64,000 bases of DNA from positions 96,100 to 160,099 of the forward strand of contig JAKEKT010000086.1 in NCBI GenBank assembly GCA_021495925.1, written 5' to 3'. The notes beneath the pieces are model-generated. The model did no database searches and was not told where the DNA came from. It worked only from the letters and a program-made list of their open reading frames with translations. Positions within the stretch are counted from its first letter, which is position 1; each line of letters begins with the position of its first letter. The stretch comes from Diplodia intermedia. Taxonomy: Eukaryota > Ascomycota > Dothideomycetes > Botryosphaeriales > Botryosphaeriaceae. Position numbers and translations under genes: made by a program. This document shows, piece after piece, positions 40,511 to 50,622 of this stretch.

Positions 40511-43500
40511 ATGCTAACGACCGTCTCCTCCCCGTCCCAGGGTTATGTCGAAGACTCAAGCGACGAATACGACGAGGATTCTGCATCTGAATTTGACGTC
40601 TCTTCGGCGGCTGCTGACTCTACGGACTGTCTAGAGACATGCCCCGAATCAGAAGTCTACTTCCCTGTCAGGACAACATTGGCCAAGGTGATTCGCAAAT
40701 TGCTGAAGCACCGGAAGCCGAGAATCGAAAGACGAGACTGTACTCTGGCCAAGGACGATATCGATCATGCGACTGCCGGAGAGCTCTTCATTCCTGACGG
40801 CTTATCCCTACTGCACTCGGTTTCCCTTTCGATGATGACTTATTCGACCTACACGTTCCCAATGACCTCTCGGTCGACATACTGTACAGCGAAGGTCAAG
40901 CGACGGAAGAGCCTACTATATACTACGTTGTTGTCCACGGCACCCACTCTGCCTGGCCTAATCGAACGTGGTATTTCCTCCTTTCCAACGGCACATTCGA
41001 TGATGCTGTGGTTCAGATCATGCGAATGTTCCCCCATCTCGACATAGCGCAGTTGTGTGTGCTTGATGATGAGCCTCTCATCGTTATTGCCGCAAATGAC
41101 AGGCCAACTCCAAGCTCAATGGTCATATTTGAACCAAAGATTCGGCGGTCTCGTCTTAGGTTGACGCAATCAAGCTACAGTGAGAGCCTCAGAGTCGCAT
41201 CTTCCGGGATCAACCCCACCTCTTGGTATTATGCAAAGGGTATTTCTATGAAGGAAGTTAAGAGCTTTCTTGAAACCCTTCAGCACGGCATTACCATCGT
41301 CTCTTGTTCGGAGTGGCAAGATGTCAATTGCGAGGTTTTCCATCCGTTTTTTCCCGTCACTTCCTACGCTACTGATCTATCACAAGAAAGGAGAGCACAA
41401 ATCTTCACAAGCTGACGCTCTGATGAGCCGCTTTTTCCACAAATTTAAGCATGCGAGCTGCACCTGCAGCCACTGCACATTTTCTTACCATCCGATACCT
41501 CGGCACGGTCCACCGCTTGGCGACAGCCGCCCAGGGCTCGTGGTTACTCTTACTGGTTAGTAAATTGGCTCGACTACAAGGAGTTTCAAAAGTCTCGCGA
41601 AGAGGCAACTAGGTCTAGATTGCAGCGTCGCGCCGAACAAGAGCAACCAAACAACGATGCGTGGGGTCTCATTAATGAGAATGTCAGTTTAGACGCCGAA
41701 CTCCATCAAGTAACAAGCTTCGACCTTGATTGGGAAGTTCTCGACTTCATTGGCGATCAACTCGATGATCCTAAGAAACTAGGCTCACTGTTTATTGTTT
41801 CTGGAGGAGAAGACAGAGCATGGGCGTTAACTTGTCTTAAGTATATGCACAAAACATGGCCGGACAGCGGTACGCTATTCTTGCAAGCGTTTATTGCCCT
41901 GCTCAACAACCTTCGATCTCCAGTGAAATCCACGGGTAAGTGTCTTATCCACCGCTGCCAGCTTGGGGCTCATCTGACTTGCTTCAGCATACCAGTTGAG
42001 GCTGTCTTCGGATCTCAGCTTCAGGGTGTATGCGAATGATTCGTTGCAAAAGCTCCGCTTTTATGGATACGGTACAGGGAACGCCATTACCACTCTGATT
42101 CATCAACTTTCCTGGATGGTATCGATATGCCGAGTCCCTAAAGAGGATTGCCTTCTCCTTTCGAGAGCCTCTGTCCAACCACACGGCCCAGGACGCAAAT
42201 TCCGCATCAAGGCCGAGCCTCTGCAAGCAGCAACAGGGACAAGTGGAAGCTGCTGGCATGACATGTTTGCCGGTTACGTTCTGGCGCACGGGTTTCCGAT
42301 TCCAGAGAGAGATTTCGGATTTGGCGTTGAAATGCCATTCGAAATCATGACCATCTTAGGTCTTGTTTGCTATCCCATCAACTACGGTTCCGGGCTTGTA
42401 CTGAAAGGTGACAGCACAGCATTGATACCGTCAAAGACAGCCGGTGATCCGAACTCCATCCAGTGGCATTTCGTCCACGCTCCCAGTATGGATTTGACTC
42501 TTTCCTGGGACACCATCAACCGTCGTTGCAGTCCAGAAGACGTATTCTGTGCAACAGATTGGAAAACGCTTGCTGGCAAAAGAGCCTTCGTAGGATACTT
42601 CCGAAAGGCCGAGCTCCATCTGGGGACCGAAGGTTCCGGCTTCGAGCACATCACGGCATCCGGGGCTCCGATTGATGACAAGAAGCGCTTTAACTTTGCC
42701 AATGAACTCACGGGAATTTTCGCCACGTCCGGCCTCGGAATCTTAGGAGGAGGGTTCTCGGGCAAAGTAGTCTTCCACCGTCTTTCCGATACAAGGATTA
42801 GAGGAGCTCACGGAATGTTCTGGAACAAACTTCGCAACGCAAAGAACCATCCTCTACTAATCTTCGACACATCAGCAAAAAGGGGATGGCTTGTTCCTGA
42901 GTTGTGCGGTGTTTTGCATCTATCCCTGTCGTGGGCATCTAAGGAGGAGGATCCAAGAGTCCTTGCTGCGTTTGATAAGGCTCAAGTATCGACCGATGGA
43001 GGTTCAGCAGTCTTTGACGCCATCCAGAAATCAATTACCAATGTGCTACCGGGAGTCGAAGACGAAGCGGATTTCGATAAGGAGATAAAGGTTCGAGATA
43101 TCTTAAAGCAGGTCCTGGAACGTCTTGGTCAGATCAAAGAACAACAGCAACAGGTGGCACACTATGCGGGAACAATGACCGATGGTCTAAGCGGGTACGA
43201 GTATGTTGACGTCGCTTGCTTCGAGGAGCACCTTGCGGCCAAAAGGGTGAAATTAGACGGTTCCAGCACAGGCGACTGGCTCAAAGTCGTCCAAAAATGG
43301 CCCGAGATCGCCGTCCTGTTGTGCGCAAACCTTGGGGAACCAATACGGCCGGCTTCCGCTGAAGCATTCTGCCACGCTTGGGCGACTGTTCCTGAAGACA
43401 GCTATTTCCTGACTACCGCTGCTACTTGCATCAAGTACATCTCGCAACGGTCTGGAGGACAAGGCAACTTGACAATCTTCCACGGACTGCGTTGCTTCAG

Positions 43501-44260
43501 CCCTTGGAACAGCCGTCCGCTACGTCCTTGTCCTAAGGAGAAATGGCCCTGCTGCAGCCCTCTCTTCGAGGTTAAAAGTAGTGGTCCTCTCGACTCATTC
43601 GACCTGGACGATGGCTCAGCAATCATCTTTGGAAGAGCAACGAAGCAACTCCGCCGTCGAATCTCCGCAAAGCCGTTTAACAATTGTATGGCGACTCATG
43701 GAGTAGACCGGAGCTACAGAATCCTGAGCGACTCTTCCCCCGCCAGTGAGGCCGATTCTCATGCTGGGAGTACAGTTTCCTCTGTATCTACCACTGCTAC
43801 GACTCTGAGCCACTCCGTCTCTGGGGGTGAGCTTGATGCTCTACCCTTGGGACCTGCCATCACAAGCCTCCCCTTTCAATCGAAACTGCCGGCCTGCCAT
43901 CGACTTCTTCATTCTGATGAAGTATTGGATGATGAGCCACAAGACGTAATTGTCCAAGTACCCAAAATTCACAACTTGAAAAATCACTGTTCACCACAGA
44001 ATTTCAATCACCATGGGTCGGACGTTCTTGATGGTAGTTCGAATGCAAGATGCCCCGAAGTCAAACAGGCACAATATCTGCTGGAACCAATGAAGCCCCC
44101 TTCCGCCGTTTCTGTTACTGATGTTACCGGGAGAAAGGTTCATGACTGGGACGATGTGCCTTTAGAGGATGGTTTCGCACATCTGGAGTTGGCAACTTCA
44201 CCCTTGAACAGGCACAAGTTGCGCCGTCAAGCAGCTCTGGATGGTCTCAGGGAGCGGTAA
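40511..44260 (+). CDS. Large unnamed fungal protein, three or more exons, apparent frameshift
   Basis: Starts at ATG 40511 (MLTTVSSPSQGYVEDSSDEY). A single-base frame change lies near 40802: GELFIPDG passes to IPTALGFPFDDDLFDLHVPN in another frame. Exon 1 continues to about 41412. A middle exon starts after about 41446 (STAWRQPPRARGYSYWLVNW) and ends at 41935. A clear 52-nt intron (GTAAGT...CTTCAG, 41936-41987) leads to the last exon 41988-44260 with LRLSSDLSFRVYAND. The last exon carries GSCWHDMFAGYVLAHGFPIP, then EMPFEIMTILGLVCYPINYG. From memory this block recurs in a large Pezizomycotina family without a named function, often near incompatibility-type genes. The C-terminal 250 residues are Ser-rich and disordered. 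The first junction is unresolved, and the gene may be damaged. Confidence 0.6.
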
Positions 44261-44386
44261 ACTGAATTCATGGCTTTCATTTGTTTGGAATCTGCGTTCT
44301 TTCAGGTTTTACGAATAGAAGTATTATCATGTGGCATCTGGAATCTCCAAGATCCCTTTCCAGATCCGAGATCATGCGTGTGCATA

Positions 44387-44854
44387 TCAGTGTTTCTTAA
44401 ATGGTGTCCGCAGCGAGTGTAGTCCAGCCGAGAGGTACAGAGGGCAGACCATAAGCAATTTCAATTCCAAGGATCTTGCCATCTGCTCGTCCTTGGTTGC
44501 CGGCTGTGGCGGCGAAGGGGTGTAGGGGTCTGACTTGGTCGCTTCTTGGATCGTATCAAGGTCGCAGTTGAGAGGCAGACCCAGCTTTTCGGCGATGGCG
44601 CGAAAGGTTCCCCAACAGGCGCCGAAGATTTTGAAGGACGGGACGCCTACGCGGTTGCTCTCTTCTTTGTAGTATACGGCGGCCACGCTAAACTTTGTGG
44701 CCAAGTCATCGAGGTGCACAACTCTGGTGGGGCCATGGCCGGGGAGCTTGCAAGGGATGTCAGTGACTAGATCCGTCGACTCGCTTTGGCGAAGTGGTCT
44801 AGGATTGAGCTGCGGGTTGGGAATAGATGGGAAGACGGTAGGAGGACATTTTGG
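44387..44854 (-). pseudogene. Truncated PLP-dependent diaminopropionate ammonia-lyase-like fragment
   Basis: The reverse frame reads LPGHGPTRVVHLDDLATKFS, then YYKEESNRVGVPSFKIFGAC and WGTFRAIAEKLGLP, then SDPYTPSPPQPATKDE. This matches the start of fold-type II PLP enzymes of the diaminopropionate ammonia-lyase group: 'LPGYxPTPL', 'VKDESNRLGLPAFKxLGA' with the PLP-binding Lys in PSFKI. Only about 155 codons remain. The protein stops after KKH where a complete enzyme has some 250 more residues, including the Gly-rich phosphate loop. The frame has no ATG; an ATG at 44850 lies in another frame. A broken gene fragment. Confidence 0.6.
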
Positions 44855-47346
44855 TTATGTGGAGAAGAATACAGACAGTATTGAGAGCAATATAACGTCG
44901 CTTTATATGGTGTATCTTACCGGAAGTCGACTTGGGAGATTGGAAGGTCTTTCCGGCTGACGGTTCGCTTCGTGCGATGCGCTCTACGACAAGCCAATAC
45001 TTCGTGGAGCTACATATGCCAGTCGCTGAGCTAGTGATAATGAGCGTGGGGATTACGCGGCATCATGCGTCCAGTATTCCCTGCCTTGAATTTCCAGATC
45101 GGAGAAACAACGTGGTGGCCGAATGCGGTAACTTTGCTGTGTTGCAGCGTGCGGAGCCGGTCGGCCAGAAATACTTGACAGCAACGGAACTGTCTACTGT
45201 AGTTTCCAGCGCAAGATGCTCACCCTACATTCGTTGGTCCGGCGTGTGTAGACAATGCGTTCGTATGATTGGAGGGTCGTGCCGGCAGCAAACATGCGAA
45301 AGTTTGACATGCGCGGGTGATGGTTTGGTGGACACGCTTGTACTAGCAACCTGTATGTGAGAGCCGGAGGGAAACGGTTTGTGCGGCGAACGAAATTACC
45401 GTACAGGAAGTGCTGGCGAGAGTTCGTGGTTGACATTGTCTGGCTGCTTGAGAAGACGTCAGCGCCGGAGTCGTTTTGGCGGTACAGCTGTGGCTGACGG
45501 CATTGTATGCGAGCCCACTTGCAGTGAGCGCCTCCCGACAATCAGGCGCTGCGAGAATGGGTAGCGTAGCCTGTCGCTGTCGGGGTGTTGGCGAGGTGTC
45601 GTTGCGATCCCGCTCGAGACGCGCTATGCCGTACCTGCATGGTGAGGAGGCGTTGCATCGGCTGTAGGAACACGTCAATCTGTCGAGTATGCCAGCCTTG
45701 CGGCTTTTCGGCTTGCTGGCTGTCGCGAGAGCTGTTGCAGAGGCTCAAACGTCGCAGCTTTGCAGCGCGGTAGTCAACACCAAGGCGGAGGGTGCGGCGA
45801 TCGCGAGCCGCAAGGCGCGCGCGCAAGCAAGCGGCATCACCCTCTCTACGGAGCGCACAACTCTCGCAGTGGACGAGAAGTGGAAATTCTATCGATATCT
45901 TCGGTCACAACCGCGTGCACCACCTAGCTTTGTCTGTGCTGCGGGTGAAGAGAAACCGCCATGACGCGACCTCCGTCGCATGCGCAAAATACGATCAACG
46001 CGGCCCCGAGCGCAACATCCGACCGCCTCACCTGGTCAGGCAAGAATCCATAGCACCGCACGGCTGACAGCAACAGCCATCACCGCGGGCGCCGCGTTAA
46101 AGTGACACTCAACGCCCTCAGATCTTCCCATCACCACCACCGGCGCAAGCCCATGCCATAGATTAAGACAAAAAGATTGAGACAAGAAGCAACCTTCCTC
46201 AATGTCCAGCTCTCAGGCCAGCTCATCAACGAAAGCGTCAAACGATCCGCACGCAGATCGAGTGAAGAAATCAAAAATTGACCCCTGGAGTCACCGCCGA
46301 AGCGACTACATACGGGCACCTCGCCACGCTGTGCAATGCAGGAGGCCCCGCAGGCTTTCCATGCTCTTGATCTTGGAAAGCCCCGAGTAGGTAAGTATGA
46401 AGGGGGAAAAGGAAAAGAAGAAAGGCGGCGGTGGGGGGCAGGGTTTATATACATGGCGGGGGGCTGGTCCGTGGGACGGGCCGCAGGTGATCTGCTGCGG
46501 GGGCCTGGTGGGGCAACGGCGGGGGCTAGGCCTGATTGGGAGTCGTGGTGGCAGTTTGGGAAGCTGCGGAGGGAGGAATGTGCGCACGAGGGCGCGGGGT
46601 GGGTGCGCGTGGGTGGCACGTGAGGTTTACCTTGGGGTGGATATGGGAAGGAACGGGCTGTGGAGGCAGGAGCGAGAGAGGGTCCATGTTCCTGGTGCTG
46701 TTCGAGCTTGGCTTGCATCTGGGTGAAGTCGGACAGCTGTTGTCGCGATAGTTCAGAGGTGTTTTCCATGGCCGCGTCACACCAGCTTGAGCCAGCGCCA
46801 GGGTGAATGCTATAGCTGGTCAATGAATACAATGCATGCTATATTCGTGGAGAGCAGCCTTTTTCCTGCGATTTAGTGCAGGCCTGTGGCGCTTGTTGCT
46901 GTCTTCCAATGCTTGTGCCAGATCTTGGACTTCCGCTTGACGCAGTCTTCCGGTCTGGAGGCAACGGACATGAAGGCCTCATGACGAAGGACAGAATAAT
47001 GAAGACATTGAGACTTGTACTGATCCATGTCGTTTCGTGGAATTCAGCGCGCGGAGTGTTTGTAAATGGCATACGAAGAAATAGTGCAAGCGAAGACTCT
47101 GGAAGCACGGGAGGTGATACCATCTCTTTACAAGCGGATTTAAGCCGTAGGAGAAGCAAAGACAAAGCGGGATGGATATCTGAATTTTCTGTCCATGGAG
47201 GTGTGGCGAAAAATGAAATTGCTAAGGACCTCATTATTTACACCTCCCAAGATCTTGACCGTACATCATCTCCTAGTCTGGAAGGTGCACTGTAATATGA
47301 TAGTGACCCCACCGCATCCTGTTGGGATGTCATTCTCCGGCCTCAA
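44855..47346. other. Gene-poor stretch
   Basis: Many short frames on both strands. A minus-strand segment from 46769 (MENTSELSRQQLSDFTQMQA) might be a first exon ending near a GTAAAC at 46628, with a possible second exon containing SMESLRGLLHCTAWRGARM near 46310-46370. The splice signals are weak. Nothing else is supported. Confidence 0.35.
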
Positions 47347-49382
47347 TCATTTTATGGAGATCATCCTCCTCTCTGCATCCTCAAACAAGGGTGAATCTGA
47401 GTTACTCTGTACGCCCGCTCCAATTCTTTGATAGGCTTCCTTTTCTGTGACGAATCTAAGAACAAGAAAAACCCACCTTCTAACCCACTTGCGATGCTCA
47501 ATGCCCCCAACATCGCTCCACTTCTCTATAACGGGACCGGAGACACCCAAGTTCAACAGTGTGATGGCTTGGCCGTCGTTATGATCTCGTTGATGTCGTT
47601 CCTCGTCGAAATAGAGTGAGAATCTCTCTATTGCCTTGTTGACCAGAACCCAATAAACATCGTCATGTATCCAGGTCCCCCGGATTGTCTTCAGGTACGC
47701 CTGTAGGCGCAGCGTGCCATTCCCGGAGTCCATTGATTCCATATGGGGTGACAAAGATTTCTCGCACTTTGGGTCGATGCGCGGCGAGTACCTCACTGGA
47801 CCTATTTTCGAGGCCCAAGACCACGAGGGGACATCAAAAAGGTCTTCATGAGGCTTTAGATGAGAGTCCTTTCGTAGCCACCCTAGCTGTTCGATGGTTT
47901 TTTCTCGCCAAACACCAAAAGGACAAGTATCGCCACGATCAAGAATCTCGACACATTTCTCAATTTGTCTGATGAGACCTTGAATAGCAGCTAGCTTGTC
48001 CCGCTCTTAGGTGAGGTTTCGTTGGCAATACTCTTCGACTAGACTGTGCCATCCTTCGTAACAGCGGTTTCCTCCCGACATTTCGGAATGAATGCGTGGA
48101 CCGCGGATGTGTCCATCTCCAACCGTTCTCCCGTCTTCGCGGACAGCCTTGGTCCGGCACATCCAGATAAGTGAGCCGCGTCGATACTGGACCAGTCGCG
48201 GTGACAAAACCCATTCTTGTGTGATCCATGCGCGTTTTCGAAGCGGTTCGAGGTCGGTGTAGTGAAGATGGTGCGCAGAGTACGCATCATCAACGAGATC
48301 TCCCAAAGCGTTTGCACTTTCGGTAAGGACAAAGGCGCCTGGCCTCCTATCTGTCTTCGAGAATGGGATGTCGACTTCCTGAAACTTTTTCCTGGGTGCA
48401 AAGCAGCCATCTGCAGCATTCCCGGCAGCATATGCACATACAGTAAGGTATGAGTTTTCGTATATGGATCCCATATCTTCCGATTCACGCTTCCAGTCTG
48501 CCGTGTCGTTTTGGACGATGCACAAAGAATCAATCCAGATGTAGCGCACTCCCATCTCCCGGGCAATTTGAAAAGTGTCGAGGAATGTCTTTGAGTCGCA
48601 GTCAAGGCGAATTTCTCTTCGGTAACTTTCAAGGTTGTCGGTTGTCGTTTTGGTTCGTTCTTGTTGATCCTTTCCCCAACAGTGGCTGAGAGCAATATAA
48701 CGGCCACGCTTTTCATTGCTCTCAAAAAGCTTTGGCGGCTGAGGAGTTTCGCTGGGGCCGAGGTCGACAACGCGCGTATGGAGAACGGGATCCTCTCCAT
48801 CCAGCTGCTTTCCCGAGAAACTTTTCTTGCAGGCCTTGTGGTCTTGGACACAGTCGCAAACCGATCTTCGGAGCCATTCAAAAGCTTCGGGGCAGTTCGA
48901 TGAGGTAAACAATCGGCCATATGGACGAATACCAAGCTTTTCATGAAGAAAACGCGAGTCTTCCTCTTCTTTTAAGTCAATTAGCGTAATTGTTTCCAAA
49001 CGGTGCGATGCCATGACTGACTTGTGGCTCGTAGAAGGATTCCGGGATGAAAGTCATCTGTGAGGCCGTACCAGAAGGTGCCGTAGTCATCCGTAATCAT
49101 GGAAAATATTCTTCCGTTCGCAAAGCTAAAGCGGTTCCCAACAAGCCTGAGTTGGGTACAACCATGAAGCTCGCCATCGTTGAGAAATTGCTGACACCGC
49201 TTGGCCAGAAGAGGACACAAGTCGCAATTCCTATTCGAATAAAGCAACTTTCGAAAGTCGGAGACATGCTTGTAATGACCGCCTCTGTCGATTTCTGCTG
49301 TGTCAACCTCTGTGTCGTTAATCGTGTTAACCTTGCAGATGTCCACCACCGTGATTTTCGAACAGTCTTGGCACAACCTCAT
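47347..49382 (-). pseudogene. HET-domain (heterokaryon incompatibility) gene with one premature stop
   Basis: Model complement(join(47347..48968, 49022..49382)). The 53-nt intron (GTCAGT, branch CTAATTGAC, acceptor TTAAAAG) and the exons sum to 661 codons. Exon 1 encodes MRLCQDCSKITVVDICKVN and a CxxC-bearing lead. The HET domain spans about residues 211-370 with GRYIALSHCWG, then REMGVRYIWIDSLCIVQND, then WKRESEDMGSIYENSYLTVC. The AWITQEWVLSPRLVQY element follows. Codon 441 (48007-48009) is TAA, inside the normally conserved YCQRNLT-x-ERDKLAAIQGL motif. The same frame then stays open for 219 further codons, including DVPSWSWASKIGPV. So this is a nearly intact HET gene with one nonsense codon. 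HET proteins trigger cell death after fusion of unlike hyphae. A TATATA motif lies about 60 bp upstream. Confidence 0.8.
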
Positions 49383-50622
49383 TTTTTCTCAGCAGAGCAC
49401 TCCGTGGGACTTTACCGAAAGTCTGAGAGCGCAGCCAGTACGAGGTATATAAGCGTAGATAAGAGGGAAACGGTAAGCCAAATTAGTCCGAGTGAAACGC
49501 GATGCGGTACAAGGGTCAAGATAGTAGGGTTGCACAAGGAAAAAGCAACATAGAAGCAGGACCAATGCAAAAATGTCGATATGCATGTCGACGGTCGGTT
49601 GGCAATCCTTAGCGTAACAAGTAGTTCTTCAGCGACGTGTCGTAATAAGAGAACGGTATCTGTGATGAAGAAGTTGGGCGGAGACGGAGGTGTTGTAATG
49701 CGAAGTCAAAGGTATGGCATGGCGGGAGGAATGCTGGTATTGTTCGCTGGGATCGCTTGCTTGGAGAGTGCAGACGTAGGAGTGTGGAGGGTCTGGGCTG
49801 TCGCATGGCCGACATCCTGCAGGGGCCCCGCCTTCGTAGCGAAACACATGCAATTCCACCTGTCCAATATCTCCATCTGATAAGTGACCCCCTTTTCTCT
49901 CGCAATCTTTCATGCCACTGTGACTCCCGGCAAGATTTCATTGCCGGGCAAAGCTGCTGCGTCTACATGTGCTCGGGTACTACTTGTCCATCATCCAATC
50001 AATAAAGATCTATACCGCAAAAAGCCTTGTAGGCCAGCACACCAGAAACATATTGCCACGGCTTTTAAAATTCTTAACTCGCCCACGTTTCTTTAATCGA
50101 AGCTTACCCGCTAAGAACATCGTTTGACGGCGAGATGCTTTATTGGGTGCACATACGTACAACTTATTAAGGACCTGCTGTTAAAAACGACTCTGTAAAC
50201 GATGACGAAGATAATTTGGTCACTCTTATTTTGAGGTAGACACATTGATGCCTGGGATAGAAGACTGGTTTGGGTTGGTGCGGTTCAAAACCACAGGATT
50301 GTATATCCAAGAAAAAACGACTGAAGCCGGGCTAAATCCAAGCAAGATAGGAGACATTACAAAAGAGAGCTGCCAAGTTGGTATCCAACACGTTCACGTC
50401 ACGTTCCCGCTACCCAGCCATGTCAAAACCCACACAGAAAACTCCAATCCCGCGTAAGAAAAAGTCGTGAGACATGATCCAAAGAAAACCATCAGCCATT
50501 ACCACCCCAACCCCTCACACCGAGGCCCCAGCCCAACAAGGAACCAAACCACATTACCAAGAACCAAGGGGGAAAAAACCAAAGAAAGACAGTCCCGCAA
50601 CGCAAGCCGCTAGTCCCTCCAC
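49383..50622. other. Intergenic
   Basis: About 1.2 kb between the HET gene promoter side and the 3' end of the ATP-grasp-like gene. Only short frames; no repeat or RNA gene recognised. Confidence 0.4.
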
